Origin: Streptomyces collinus Tu 365
GTDB lineage: Bacteria > Actinomycetota > Actinomycetes > Streptomycetales > Streptomycetaceae
DNA length: 64,000 nt
Direction: 5' to 3'
Assembly: GCF_000444875.1 (NCBI RefSeq)
Contig: NC_021985.1
Span: forward strand, 5,538,170 to 5,602,169
This document shows positions 1-8,531 of the stretch, one piece after another. Under the pieces are notes generated by a model. That model was given only the letters and a program-made list of their open reading frames with translations, was not told where the DNA came from and did no database searches. Position 1 is the first letter of the stretch. Each line of letters opens with the position of its first letter. The translations under genes and the position numbers were made by a program.

Positions 1-2
1 CC

Positions 3-1151
3 CCCGAACCCGGCACGCCCGGCTACCGCGCCCCGGACAACGTCTCCGGACACACCGTCACCAGCGGCATCCCGGTCGTCCCCGGCGCCGGGAACGCCCC
101 GTTCGGTCCCGGCGGCGCGCTCGCCGACGGGCCCGCGCCGCGCACCGCGCCCAAGCGGCCGGAGCCGGCCGCCCCGCCCAAGGCCGCGGCCAAGCCGAAG
201 AAGAAGGGCCGCAGCAAGCTCGTGCTGCTCGCGGTCGGCGTGGTCGTCCTCGCGGGCGGCGCCTACGGCGCCGGGCTGCTGATGAACCACACCGACGTGC
301 CCAAGGGCACCACCGTGCTCGGCGTCGACATCGGCGGCGGCACCCGCGACGACGCCGTCAAGAAGCTCGACGACGCCTTCGGCAAGCGGGTCAACCAGCC
401 GCTGAAGCTGTCCGTCGGCGGCAAGACGGTGTCCATCGCCCCCGACAACGCGGGCCTCCAGTTCGACTTCCAGAGCACGGTCGCGGCGGCCGCGAAGAGC
501 GACTACAACCCGGTCACCGTGGTCGGCTCCCTCTTCGGGCAGAAGCGCGAGATCGAGCCGGTCATGCCGGTGGACGAGGAGAAGCTCCAGGCCGCGCTCC
601 AGCAGACCGGCGGCGGCTCGGGCTCCGGCACCGTCACCGACGGCGGCGTCGAGTTCAAGGCCGGCAAGGCCGTCGCCGTCTACGGCAAGGCGGGCAAGGC
701 CGTCGACGCCGCCCGGTCCGGCCAGGCGGTCGCCCAGGCCTACCGCACCATGGTGGAGACCGGCACGGCCGTCCCCGTGACCGTCCCGAGCACCACCCGG
801 CAGCCGACGGTCTCCAACGCCGAGGTCGACCGGGAGATGAAGGACTTCGCCGGCCCGGCGATGTCGGCGAACGTCACGGTGCGGACGGACGCGCTGCACT
901 CGATCCAGATGAGCCCGCAGAAGTCGCTGTGGAAGTTCCTCCGGGTGACCGCCGTCGACGGCAAGCTCGTCGACAAGCCCGACCTGGCCGCCCTGAAGCA
1001 GCTCTACGGCCAGACCTTCGACGGTGTGCTGATCACCCGGGCCAACGGGAAGAAGACCGCCGTCACGCCCCAGGACGTCTACCTGGCCCTGCGCGGCGCC
1101 CTGACGAGCCGGACCAACCGGGTCGCGGTCATCGCCACCAACCCGAGCTGA
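3..1151 (+). CDS. Peptidoglycan-binding-4 (VanW/YoaR N-terminal-like) membrane protein, 5' partial
   Basis: The frame is open from the left edge, so the true start lies outside the window. The visible part begins with a Pro/Ala-rich cytoplasmic stretch and a basic KKKGRSK cluster. One membrane helix follows (about 221-290), then an extracytoplasmic part. That part carries the pattern G-V-D-I-G-G-x-T-x-D-D-A-V-x-x-L, typical of the PG_binding_4 domain that precedes VanW domains. No VanW domain follows, because the protein ends at the TGA at 1149-1151. A type II membrane protein contacting the cell wall is inferred; no enzymatic residues are visible. It is followed directly by a strong terminator. 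Confidence 0.75.
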   Translation, partial: PEPGTPGYRAPDNVSGHTVTSGIPVVPGAGNAPFGPGGALADGPAPRTAPKRPEPAAPPKAAAKPKKKGRSKLVLLAVGVVVLAGGAYGAGLLMNHTDVPKGTTVLGVDIGGGTRDDAVKKLDDAFGKRVNQPLKLSVGGKTVSIAPDNAGLQFDFQSTVAAAAKSDYNPVTVVGSLFGQKREIEPVMPVDEEKLQAALQQTGGGSGSGTVTDGGVEFKAGKAVAVYGKAGKAVDAARSGQAVAQAYRTMVETGTAVPVTVPSTTRQPTVSNAEVDREMKDFAGPAMSANVTVRTDALHSIQMSPQKSLWKFLRVTAVDGKLVDKPDLAALKQLYGQTFDGVLITRANGKKTAVTPQDVYLALRGALTSRTNRVAVIATNPS

Positions 1152-1194
1152 CACGGCGGTACGGGGGCGCCCACCGGGCGCCCCCTCGCCGTGT
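1151..1194 (+). terminator. Rho-independent-type terminator after the PG-binding protein
   Basis: Two nested stems are present. The outer arms ACACGGCG (1151-1158) and CGCCGTGT (1187-1194) enclose a perfect 10-bp inner stem (1163-1172 with 1176-1185) and a 3-nt loop. There is no U-tract, as is usual in Streptomyces. It separates the first gene from the exporter operon. Confidence 0.75.
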
Positions 1195-1206
1195 CACCCG
1201 GACCGC

Positions 1207-1220
1207 ATGACATCTGTCAT
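1207..1220. promoter_or_regulatory. Palindromic operator candidate upstream of the ABC exporter/two-component operon
   Basis: ATGACATCTGTCAT is a perfect 6+6 palindrome with a 2-bp centre. It lies about 60 bp before the start of the ABC ATPase. The operon encodes its own NarL/LuxR-type response regulator (4134-4748), and this family binds short inverted repeats, so autoregulation through this site is a reasonable inference. The TGTCAT half could also be part of a promoter. Confidence 0.5.
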
Positions 1221-1280
1221 CCGGCATCGAGGACCGCCGACACTGCCCCGGACCGGCCCCCCACGGCCAGCATGGTGGGC

Positions 1281-2210
1281 ATGACAACGACAGCGGCACC
1301 GGCCACCACCACCCCGGTGGTCGGGTTCGACCAGGTGACCAAGACGTACGGGGACGTGCGGGCCGTCGACGGGCTCTCGCTCCGCCTGTACCCGGGGGAG
1401 ACCGTCGCCCTTCTCGGCCCGAACGGCGCCGGCAAGTCCACCACCCTCGACCTCCTGCTGGGCCTCAAGCACCCCGACAGCGGCAGCGTCGGCGTGTTCG
1501 GCACCAGCCCGCGCGAGGCGATCGTCGCCGGGCGGGTGGGAGCCATGCTGCAGAGCGGCGGGCTCATGGACGACGTCACCGTCACCGAACTGGTGAGGCT
1601 GGCCTGCTCGCTGCACCCGAAGCCGTACAAGGCCGAGGACGTGATGGCACGCGCGAGCATCACCCAGATCGCCGACCGCAAGGTCAACAAGCTCTCCGGC
1701 GGCCAGATGCAGCGCGTCCGCTTCGCCCTGGCCACCGCGGGCGACAGCGACCTGATCATCCTGGACGAACCGACCACCGGCATGGACGTCTCCGCCCGCC
1801 AGGCCTTCTGGGCCACCATGCGCGAGCAGGCCGACCAGGGCCGCACGGTCCTCTTCGCCACCCACTACCTCGAAGAGGCCGACGCCATCGCCGACCGCGT
1901 GCTGGTGCTGCACCGGGGCCGGCTGCTCGCCGACGGCACGGCCGCCGAGATCAAGGCCAGGGCCGGCGCCCGCCGGGTCTCCTTCGACCTCGAGGGCGAG
2001 ATCGACGAGAGTGCCCTGCGCGACCTGCCCTTCCTCACCTCGCTCGACGTCTCCGGCCAGACCGTCCGCATCCAGTCCGCCGACGCCGACGCGACCGTCC
2101 ACGCCGTCTACGGCCTCGGCCTCTACCCCCGCAACCTCGAAGTCGCCGGACTCGGTCTCGAGCAGGCCTTCGTCGCCATCACGGAGGCCGAGGAGGCCAA
2201 GCAGTCATGA
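1281..2210 (+). CDS. ABC-2 type exporter, ATP-binding subunit
   Basis: The 309-residue protein is a complete ABC ATPase. The Walker A motif GPNGAGKST is at residues 46-54 and the signature LSGGQ at about 138-142. A Walker B ending LDEPTTG follows near 161-167, and the H-loop histidine is near 195 (FATH). A roughly 90-residue C-terminal extension is typical of drug/antibiotic ABC-2 exporters such as DrrA-like proteins. The start is taken as ATG 1281; ATG 1272 in the same frame is an alternative, and neither has a strong ribosome site. The stop overlaps the permease start by four bases, so the two subunits are translationally coupled. The substrate is unknown, but linkage to a DesK-like kinase suggests a membrane- or antibiotic-stress response. 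Confidence 0.9.
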   Translation: MTTTAAPATTTPVVGFDQVTKTYGDVRAVDGLSLRLYPGETVALLGPNGAGKSTTLDLLLGLKHPDSGSVGVFGTSPREAIVAGRVGAMLQSGGLMDDVTVTELVRLACSLHPKPYKAEDVMARASITQIADRKVNKLSGGQMQRVRFALATAGDSDLIILDEPTTGMDVSARQAFWATMREQADQGRTVLFATHYLEEADAIADRVLVLHRGRLLADGTAAEIKARAGARRVSFDLEGEIDESALRDLPFLTSLDVSGQTVRIQSADADATVHAVYGLGLYPRNLEVAGLGLEQAFVAITEAEEAKQS

Positions 2211-2947
2211 ACTCCCTGATCAAGCTCGAACTGAGCCGCGCCCTGCGCAACAAGAAGTTCCTGTTCTTCTCGGTGCTCTACCCCTCGTTCATCTACCTGA
2301 TCTTCGCCAGCAGTTCCGGCTCCGGCGAGCGGGTCGGCGACAGCGGCCTGACCGTCGCCACCTACCTGATGGTCTCCATGGCCTCCTTCGGCGCCCTGAC
2401 CGCCGTCCTGATGGGCAACAGCGAGCGCATCGCCAAGGAGCGCGAGAACGGCTGGGTACGGCAGCTGCGGCTGACCACGCTGCCCGGGCACGGCTACGTG
2501 CTGGCCAAGACCGCCGGCGCCGCCGTGGTCAGCCTGCCGTCGATCATCGTGGTCTTCCTCGTCGCCGCGGCCGTGAAGGACGTCCGCCTCGACGCCTGGC
2601 AGTGGCTCGCCCTCACCGGCGTGATCTGGGCGGGCAGCCTCGTCTTCGCCGCGCTCGGCGTCGCCATCGGCTACCTGGCCTCCGGCGACGCGGTCCGCCC
2701 CGTCACGATGATCATCTACTTCGGCATGTCGATCCTGGGCGGCCTGTGGATGCCCTCCACGAGCTTCCCGCAGTGGCTCCAGGACATCGCCGAGTGGCTG
2801 CCCACGCACGCGTACGCTGCTCTGGGGCGGGCCGTCGAGCAGAGCGAGGCCCCCCACACCCAGGACATCGCCATCCTCGTCGTCTCCTTCGTCCTCTTCG
2901 CGGGCGGCGCGGCCTGGCTGTACCGGAAGGACACGCTGAAGGCGTGA
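2207..2947 (+). CDS. ABC-2 type exporter, membrane subunit
   Basis: The 246-residue integral membrane protein has about six hydrophobic segments in the ABC2_membrane layout: an N-terminal amphipathic start, a first helix near FLFFSVLYPSFIYLIF, and a last helix before a short basic tail (YRKDTLKA). It starts at an ATGA overlap with the ATPase gene and is the only permease in the operon, so the transporter is probably a homodimer of each subunit. The histidine kinase follows at once. Substrate cannot be read from sequence. Confidence 0.88.
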   Translation: MNSLIKLELSRALRNKKFLFFSVLYPSFIYLIFASSSGSGERVGDSGLTVATYLMVSMASFGALTAVLMGNSERIAKERENGWVRQLRLTTLPGHGYVLAKTAGAAVVSLPSIIVVFLVAAAVKDVRLDAWQWLALTGVIWAGSLVFAALGVAIGYLASGDAVRPVTMIIYFGMSILGGLWMPSTSFPQWLQDIAEWLPTHAYAALGRAVEQSEAPHTQDIAILVVSFVLFAGGAAWLYRKDTLKA

Positions 2948-2952
2948 GCACG

Positions 2953-4137
2953 ATGACGGAAGACAGCAAGGCGCCCACCACGAAGCACGTACCCGTGGGC
3001 TGGCCGCCCCGCAACCGGCGCGAGATGACGGTCAAGGTGCTGTGGATAGGCGTCTGGCTGGTCTTCCTCAAGTCGCCGATCGAGGACCTCGTCGGCGGCG
3101 CCCACGGCACCCTGGCCACCGCCGCGGGGACGGCCGGCCTCGCCGCCTTCGTCGGCAGCTACCTGGCGCTGGTCTTCCGCAACATGGGCCGGCCCTTCAC
3201 GCCGAGGTTCGTGATCAGCCTGCTCACGGTCCTCGGCGTCCTGGCACCCCTGCTGTCCTACACCCTCGGCGGCGCCTGGCTCGGCCTGTTCGTCTATCTC
3301 TCGGTGGCCTGCGGGGCGACGCTGCCGCCCCGGGCGGCCTACTGGGCCATCCCGGGCTGCGCTCTCGTGCTGTACCTGGTCGGGTTGCACTCCGACATCC
3401 GCACGGCGCGTGACCTCCTCCTGCTCAACCTGCTCATCGGCTTCGCGATGACCGGCGTGGGCCACCTGGTGCGCACCACGATCGAGCTGCGCCGGGCCCG
3501 GGCCACCGTCGCCCAGCTCGCCGCCAACGAGGAGCGGCTGCGGCTCGCCCGTGACCTGCACGACCTGCTCGGCCACTCGCTGTCCCTGATCACGCTCAAG
3601 AGCGAGCTGGCCGGCCGGATGCTGCCCGACCACCCCGACAAGGCGGCCCGGCAGGTCGCCGACATCGAACAGGTCAGCCGGCAGGCCCTGGTCGACGTCC
3701 GGGAGGCCGTCACCGGCTACCGCCGCCCCCGCCTCGCCGCCGAGCTCGCCGGCGCCCAGGTCGCGCTGACCGCCGCCGGGGTGCTGGCCGAGGTCCCCGC
3801 CGACCCCGACCTCACCGGCATCGCCGAGGAGGCCGAGTCCACCCTCGCCTGGACGCTGCGCGAGGCGGTCACGAACGTGGTCCGGCACAGCGGCGCCGAC
3901 CGCTGCCTGGTACAGCTCCTGCGCCGCCAGACCCTGGACGGCCCGGTCCTCGAACTCACCGTCGAGGACAACGGATCCGGCGGTTCCGGCAAGGGCCCGG
4001 GCAACGGCCTGACCGGCCTGACCGAACGGCTGGAGAAGGTGGGCGGCGCCCTGGAGGCGGGCCGGATCAGGCACGGCTTCCGGTTGCTCGCCCGGGTCCC
4101 CGCGCCCCCCGTGGTGGCCGTAGTATCCGGGGCATGA
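2953..4137 (+). CDS. DesK-type sensor histidine kinase
   Basis: This 394-residue protein has about five N-terminal membrane helices with short loops, so it probably senses a signal within the membrane. A coiled linker follows, then the HisKA_3 phosphoacceptor motif DLHDLLGHSLS with His near 203. The ATPase domain shows an N-box (EAVTNVVRHSG), G1 (VEDNGSGG) and G2 (GNGLTGLTERL). ATG 2953 is preferred because GAAGG at 2938-2942 is spaced correctly for it; GTG 2944, overlapping the permease stop, lies too close. The gene overlaps the regulator by ATGA. The arrangement exporter-kinase-regulator matches known self-regulating detoxification modules. Confidence 0.9.
   Translation: MTEDSKAPTTKHVPVGWPPRNRREMTVKVLWIGVWLVFLKSPIEDLVGGAHGTLATAAGTAGLAAFVGSYLALVFRNMGRPFTPRFVISLLTVLGVLAPLLSYTLGGAWLGLFVYLSVACGATLPPRAAYWAIPGCALVLYLVGLHSDIRTARDLLLLNLLIGFAMTGVGHLVRTTIELRRARATVAQLAANEERLRLARDLHDLLGHSLSLITLKSELAGRMLPDHPDKAARQVADIEQVSRQALVDVREAVTGYRRPRLAAELAGAQVALTAAGVLAEVPADPDLTGIAEEAESTLAWTLREAVTNVVRHSGADRCLVQLLRRQTLDGPVLELTVEDNGSGGSGKGPGNGLTGLTERLEKVGGALEAGRIRHGFRLLARVPAPPVVAVVSGA
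4121..4126 (+). promoter_or_regulatory. Leaderless -10 candidate for the response regulator
   Basis: TAGTAT lies exactly 7 nt before ATG 4134, inside the 3' end of the kinase gene. TAnnnT-N7-ATG is the hallmark of actinobacterial leaderless transcripts, so the regulator may also be transcribed alone. No convincing -35 is visible. Confidence 0.4.
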
Positions 4138-4748
4138 CGAGCGTGATCAAGGTCCTCCTGGCCGAGGACCAGTCGATGGTGCGCGAGGCACTGGCCGCGC
4201 TGCTCGGCCTGGAGGACGACATCGAGGTCGTCGCCCAGGTCGCCCGCGGCGACGAGGTGCTGGCGGCCGTCGGCGCGCACGGCGTCGACGTGGCGCTGCT
4301 CGACATCGAGATGCCCGGCTGCACCGGCATCGAGGCCGCCGCCCAGGTGCACCGCAGGTACCCGGCGGTCAAGCTCGTCGTCCTCACCACCTTCGGCCGT
4401 CCCGGCTACCTGCGCAGCGCCATGGAGGCGGGCGCCGACGCCTTCCTGGTCAAGGACGCGCCGGCCGCCCAACTCGCCGCCGCCGTGCGCAAGGTGCTGG
4501 CCGGGGAGCGGGTCATCGACCCCACGCTGGCCGCCGCCGCGCTGGCCGAGGGCGCCAACCCGCTCACCGACCGCGAGCGCGAGGTGCTGCGCGCCGCGGC
4601 CGACGGCTCCACCAACGCCGAACTCGCCGCCGCCCTGCACCTGTCCCAGGGCACGGTCCGCAACTACCTCTCCACGGCCATACAGAAGCTGGCCGTGCGC
4701 AACCGGGCCGAGGCGGTGCGCACGGCCCGCGAGAAGGGCTGGCTGTAG
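4134..4748 (+). CDS. NarL/LuxR-family response regulator, partner of the DesK-like kinase
   Basis: The 204-residue protein has a receiver domain (acidic pair E11-D12, phosphoacceptor Asp57 in LLDIEMPG, a conserved Lys in VKDAPA). A C-terminal LuxR helix-turn-helix follows (LTDREREVLRAAADG...TVRNYLSTAIQKL, about 142-195). It overlaps the kinase by ATGA, and the pair forms a classic two-component system. The palindrome at 1207-1220 is the likely target. The gene is last in the operon; a short CCAGGGCCCTGG palindrome at 4761-4772 is the only hint of a terminator. Confidence 0.92.
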   Translation: MTSVIKVLLAEDQSMVREALAALLGLEDDIEVVAQVARGDEVLAAVGAHGVDVALLDIEMPGCTGIEAAAQVHRRYPAVKLVVLTTFGRPGYLRSAMEAGADAFLVKDAPAAQLAAAVRKVLAGERVIDPTLAAAALAEGANPLTDREREVLRAAADGSTNAELAAALHLSQGTVRNYLSTAIQKLAVRNRAEAVRTAREKGWL

Positions 4749-4814
4749 GCCGGACACGCCCCAGGGCCCTGGCGCGCAGACGGCCCCCTGCCGTGCCGCA
4801 CCGGGCCCCAGGGC

Positions 4815-5681
4815 TCAGTTGAGCATCGCCCGGGCCGTCTCGGCCTGCTGCCGCACCCGCAGGGCGGCCGGTTCGTCGACCACCTCGATCAGGTGCGCGT
4901 AGGCGTCAAGCTCCGCCGCACCCGCCACGAACTCACCGCGTTGCACCAGCAGTTGCCCACGCTCGTAGCGCAGCCGGGCCGGGTGCGAGGGCAGCAGCAG
5001 GCTCAGCTCGACCGCCCGCAGCGCGACGTCCGAGCGCTCGGGCCGGGCCGCGGCCCACGCCCGGATGTTGTTCAGGATCCGCTGGACGACCTCCAGCGGC
5101 TCCGCGGGCACCAGCATGGACGGCTCGAGCGGCGCCCCGGTGGCGCCCGCCACCAGCAGCTCGGCGTCCGTTCCGGCCAGCACCCGGCCGCCGTCGAACG
5201 GATCGACCAGCACCTGGTCGCGCTCCGGCCCGAACCCGACCACGAAGTGCCCGGGCAGCGCCACCCCGTACACCGGCGCCCCGGCCCGCCGGGCGGCCTC
5301 CAGCCACACCACCGACAGCAGGATCGGCAGCCCGCGCCGCCGCCGCAGCACCTCGTGCAGCAGCGAGGACTCCAGCCGCTGGTAGTCGGCCGGGGTCCCG
5401 TGGAACCCCAGGCGCTCGCCCAGCAGCCCGCACACCGCCTCCGCCCACGCCCGCGGGCCGCCGGGCCGGAACGGCAGCCGCCCGGCGAGCCCGTCGAGCT
5501 CGACCTGGGCCGCGTCGATGCCGGCCTCGTCCAGCGAGCCGTCCGCCTCGGCGCCGATCAGCAGGCACAGCGCCGACAGGTCGGGCCGCTCCGACCGGGC
5601 CTCCTCCCCGAACCGCCGCCGCAGCTCGGCGGACCGCTCCGGCGGGGGCGGGTAGGGAGGTGGGAGACGAGGGTGCCGCAT
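4815..5681 (-). CDS. SirB1-family transglutaminase-like/TPR protein
   Basis: The 288-residue protein matches the SirB1 family. Its central block reads RRRRGLPILLSVVWLEAARR...GVALPGHFVVGF...LVDPFDGG, the family signature around a degenerate transglutaminase-like core. A C-terminal helical tetratricopeptide-like part follows, with LRYERGQLLVQRGEF. ATG 5681 gives the N-terminus MRHPRLPPPYPPPP; a GGAAGGG sits about 12 nt upstream. The frame is open further upstream, but that part has the composition of the antisense strand of the next gene. The biochemical role of SirB1 proteins is unknown; cytoplasmic location is inferred. The gene lies just downstream of the GNAT gene on the same strand. Confidence 0.8.
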   Translation of the reverse strand: MRHPRLPPPYPPPPERSAELRRRFGEEARSERPDLSALCLLIGAEADGSLDEAGIDAAQVELDGLAGRLPFRPGGPRAWAEAVCGLLGERLGFHGTPADYQRLESSLLHEVLRRRRGLPILLSVVWLEAARRAGAPVYGVALPGHFVVGFGPERDQVLVDPFDGGRVLAGTDAELLVAGATGAPLEPSMLVPAEPLEVVQRILNNIRAWAAARPERSDVALRAVELSLLLPSHPARLRYERGQLLVQRGEFVAGAAELDAYAHLIEVVDEPAALRVRQQAETARAMLN

Positions 5682-5710
5682 GTCTGGCCTATGCCCTTCC
5701 ACGGGGGTTC

Positions 5711-6766
5711 CTACGACCGCGCGGGACCGGACGCGTCCGGTTCCCGGTAGTGGTGGTAGGCGTGGTGCGGGGCCATGCCGAGGGACGCGTACAGGGAGCG
5801 CGCGCCCTCGTTGTCGTCCTCCACCTGCAGCCAGGCCGCCGAGGCGCCCTCCTCGAGGGCCCGGCCGGCCAGCGCGGCCATCACCTCGGTGGCCAGGCCC
5901 CGCCGGCGCCGGGCGGGATCGACCTCGACGGCCGCGAACCCGGCCCACCGCCCGTCCACGACGCACCGCCCGATGGCCGCCACCGGCGCGTCCGGGCCGT
6001 CCCCGGGCACGGTCGCGAACCACACCGAGGGCCCGCTGCCGAGCACGCGCAGGGCCACCTCGCCCACGGGCCTGCGCTGATACCGGGCGAGCCACGCCTC
6101 GTCGGCCGTCCGGGACAGCACCACCCCGGTGCCCTCCGCCCGGTCCGCGAGCGGCGCCAGCGCCCCGATCCACAGCTCGGCGCTCACCTCCCGGACCCAG
6201 CCGCGCCGCTCCAGTTCGGCGCACAGCAGCTCCTGGGTGCCCTCGGCGCCCGTCGCCGTCTGGACGTAGGCGGGCAGGCCGCGTTCGCCGTACCAGCGCC
6301 GTACGGCCGCCAGCGCCTCGTCCAGCGGCAGCCCGGGGTCACCGAGCGGCAGCACGCTGTTGGCCCGCCGGGTGAAGCCCGTACGGCGCCCGGCGGCCCC
6401 GGCCGGGCGCGGCTCGGCCGCCGCCCGCAGCTCCCACTCGCCGAGCCGCTCGCTCTCCACCGGCCGCCAGGCGCGCGCGGCGGCGCGCGCGAGTTCCGGA
6501 TAGGTGGCCGCCGGGCCCCTGCGGCGCGCCGGGGCGGCCGGTACGACCTTGCCCGCTACCAGCGCCGTCTCCGGAATCCGGACACTTCTGCCGTCCCGCT
6601 GTGTGATCATGAGCACGCCTGCGTCCCATGATGTGAGAACACCCACCGTGTCGGTGAACTTCTCCTGCGTCGCCCCAGGTTCGCTCAAGCGCCGCACGGA
6701 GACCCGTTTGCCCACGTCAGCAGCGGTGATACGGACCTCGAGGCGTCCTTGCGCCGAGATTTCCAC
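5711..6766 (-). CDS. GNAT N-acetyltransferase with N-terminal SH3-like domain (Rv0428c-type)
   Basis: The 351-residue protein has an N-terminal part of about 75 residues (VGKRVSVRRL...VGVLTSWDAGVLMITQRDGRSVRIPE) that looks like an SH3-like beta barrel. A C-terminal GNAT fold follows. Its acetyl-CoA loop RRRRGLATEVM is near 283-293 and the final strand contains NEGARSLYASLGM. This architecture is known from the mycobacterial Rv0428c family, whose substrate is not established. It starts 141 bp from the divergent ferredoxin gene and probably shares an upstream region with it. Its 3' end is 30 bp from the SirB1-like gene, which suggests co-transcription. Confidence 0.85.
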   Translation of the reverse strand: MEISAQGRLEVRITAADVGKRVSVRRLSEPGATQEKFTDTVGVLTSWDAGVLMITQRDGRSVRIPETALVAGKVVPAAPARRRGPAATYPELARAAARAWRPVESERLGEWELRAAAEPRPAGAAGRRTGFTRRANSVLPLGDPGLPLDEALAAVRRWYGERGLPAYVQTATGAEGTQELLCAELERRGWVREVSAELWIGALAPLADRAEGTGVVLSRTADEAWLARYQRRPVGEVALRVLGSGPSVWFATVPGDGPDAPVAAIGRCVVDGRWAGFAAVEVDPARRRRGLATEVMAALAGRALEEGASAAWLQVEDDNEGARSLYASLGMAPHHAYHHYREPDASGPARS

Positions 6767-6906
6767 TGGTCAGTTCACCCCTCCTGTTCGGATCATGCCC
6801 CGGAACGGAGATACTAGGGGCGGGCATCGACGACGCCGCGCTCCCGCGCGCCAGGCGGCGGAGCCTACGGAGGCCCGCCAGCGCCCTATCGAGGAGGAAC
6901 GACAGC

Positions 6907-7227
6907 GTGACCTACGTCATCGCGCAGCCTTGTGTCGACGTGAAGGACAAGGCGTGCATCGAGGAGTGCCCGGTCGACTGCATCTACGAGGGCCAGCGGT
7001 CCTTGTACATCCACCCGGACGAATGCGTCGACTGTGGTGCCTGTGAGCCGGTCTGCCCGGTCGAGGCGATCTTCTACGAGGACGACACTCCGGAGGAGTG
7101 GAAGGACTACTACAAGGCGAACGTCGAGTTCTTCGACGAGCTGGGCTCGCCCGGCGGCGCCAGCAAGCTGGGCCTGATCGAGCGCGACCACCCCGTCATC
7201 GCCGCGCTCCCGCCGCAGGGCGAGTGA
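6907..7227 (+). CDS. fdxA: 7Fe-8S ferredoxin
   Basis: The 106-residue acidic ferredoxin has cysteines arranged for a [3Fe-4S] plus a [4Fe-4S] cluster. The first group includes Cys10, Cys18 and Cys22 (KACIEECPVDCIY). The second motif is CVDCGACEPVCPVEAI. The extended C-terminus (YKANVEFFDELGSPGGASKLG) is typical of actinobacterial FdxA/FdxC. GTG 6907 is preceded by GAGGAGGAAC at ideal spacing. It is an electron carrier in the cytosol; cytochromes P450 or other reductases are possible partners. The ferredoxin-dapC order is conserved in mycobacteria. Confidence 0.95.
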   Translation: MTYVIAQPCVDVKDKACIEECPVDCIYEGQRSLYIHPDECVDCGACEPVCPVEAIFYEDDTPEEWKDYYKANVEFFDELGSPGGASKLGLIERDHPVIAALPPQGE

Positions 7228-7265
7228 CCTTCCGGACGCCCTAGCGGCCCGCACCAGCGCCGCCC

Positions 7266-7310
7266 CGGTCCCGTACGGCCGATCGCCCCGATCAGCGCCG
7301 TACGGGACCG
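7266..7310 (+). terminator. Strong hairpin terminator after fdxA
   Basis: Perfect 14-bp arms (CGGTCCCGTACGGC at 7266-7279 and its complement at 7297-7310) enclose a 17-nt loop. It lies 38 bp after fdxA and 37 bp before dapC, so the two genes are probably largely separate transcripts. Confidence 0.85.
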
Positions 7311-7347
7311 AGGCGTTTGCCGTACCGACGAAAGAGAGCCAGATTCC

Positions 7348-8445
7348 GTGTCCGCAGTCTCCGACCGTCTCCCCACCTTCCCCTGGGACAAGCTGGAGCC
7401 GTACAAGAAGACGGCCGCGGCCCACCCGGACGGAATCGTCGACCTGTCCGTCGGCACCCCGGTCGACCCGGTCCCCGAACTGATCCAGAAGGCCCTGGTC
7501 GACGCGGCCGACTCGCCGGGCTACCCCACGGTCTGGGGCACCCCCGCGCTGCGCGACGCGATCACCGGCTGGCTGGAGCGCCGCCTCGGCGCCCGCGGGG
7601 TCACCCACCGCCACGTCCTGCCGGTCGTCGGCTCCAAGGAACTGGTCGCCTGGCTGCCGACCCAGCTCGGTCTCGGCCCCGGCGACCGGGTGGCCTACCC
7701 GCGCCTGGCCTACCCGACCTACGAGGTCGGCGCCCGCCTGGCCCGCGCGGAGTACGAGGCGTACGACGACCCGCGCGAGCTGGACCCGGCGGGTCTGAAG
7801 CTCCTGTGGCTGAACTCCCCGTCCAACCCGACCGGGCGGGTCCTGTCCCAGGCGGAGCTGACCGGGATCGTCGCCTGGGCCCGCGCCCACGGCGTGCTGC
7901 TCGTCTCCGACGAGTGCTACATCGAGCTGGGCTGGGAGGCCGAGCCGGTCTCGGTCCTGCACCCCGAGGTCAACGGCGGCTCCTACGACGGCATCGTCGC
8001 CGTCCACTCCCTGTCCAAGCGGTCCAACCTGGCCGGCTACCGTGCCGCCTTCCTGGCCGGCGACCCGGCCGTCCTCGGTCCGCTGCTGGAGATCCGCAAG
8101 CACGGCGGCATGATGACCTCGGCGCCGACCCAGGCGGCCGTGGTGGCGGCCCTCGGTGACGACGAGCACGTGCACGTCCAGCGCGCGCGTTACGCGGCCC
8201 GCCGCACGGCCCTGCGGGAGGCGCTCCTCGGGCACGGCTTCCGTATCGAGCACAGCGAGGCCAGCCTCTACCTCTGGGCCACCCGCGGCGAGTCCTGCTG
8301 GGAGACCGTGGCCCACCTGGCCGGCCTCGGCATCCTGGTGGCGCCGGGCGACTTCTACGGGGAGGCCGGGGAGACGTTCGTGCGCGTGGCGCTGACCGCG
8401 ACGGACGAGCGCGTCGCCGCGGCGGTGGCCCGCCTGACGGCCTGA
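7348..8445 (+). CDS. dapC: N-succinyldiaminopimelate aminotransferase (DapC)
   Basis: The 365-residue fold-type I PLP aminotransferase has the PLP lysine at Lys224 (SLSKRSNLAGYR). The substrate/PLP motif is LNSPSNPTG (about 155-163) and the PLP-ring aspartate lies in VSDECYIELGW. The first residues (LPTFPWDKLEPYKKTAAAHPDGIVDLSVGTPVDPVP) match actinobacterial DapC. It transfers an amino group from glutamate to N-succinyl-2-amino-6-ketopimelate in the lysine/meso-diaminopimelate pathway. The step after it, DapE, is encoded 1.9 kb away. The product feeds peptidoglycan, which in Streptomyces contains LL-diaminopimelate. GTG 7348 follows GAAAGAGAG. Confidence 0.93.
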   Translation: MSAVSDRLPTFPWDKLEPYKKTAAAHPDGIVDLSVGTPVDPVPELIQKALVDAADSPGYPTVWGTPALRDAITGWLERRLGARGVTHRHVLPVVGSKELVAWLPTQLGLGPGDRVAYPRLAYPTYEVGARLARAEYEAYDDPRELDPAGLKLLWLNSPSNPTGRVLSQAELTGIVAWARAHGVLLVSDECYIELGWEAEPVSVLHPEVNGGSYDGIVAVHSLSKRSNLAGYRAAFLAGDPAVLGPLLEIRKHGGMMTSAPTQAAVVAALGDDEHVHVQRARYAARRTALREALLGHGFRIEHSEASLYLWATRGESCWETVAHLAGLGILVAPGDFYGEAGETFVRVALTATDERVAAAVARLTA

Positions 8446-8480
8446 CGGCCTGACCGCGCCGCCCCGTGGGGCGCCCGCGC

Positions 8481-8522
8481 ACGCGAAAGGGGTCCAGGGA
8501 GCTCCCTGGACCCCTTTCGCGT
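8481..8522. terminator. Bidirectional terminator between dapC and the convergent secreted-protein gene
   Basis: A 42-nt perfect palindrome: 20-bp arms at 8481-8500 and 8503-8522 around a 2-nt centre. It is placed exactly between two convergent genes and should stop both transcripts. Confidence 0.9.
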
Positions 8523-8531
8523 GTCCGGACG

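Noticed and set aside
2123..4757. Long minus-strand reading frames opposite the ABC/two-component operon
   Set aside because: They mirror the plus-strand codons, are Gly/Arg/Gln-rich low-complexity and have no ribosome site or known motif; they are antisense shadows of high-GC genes.
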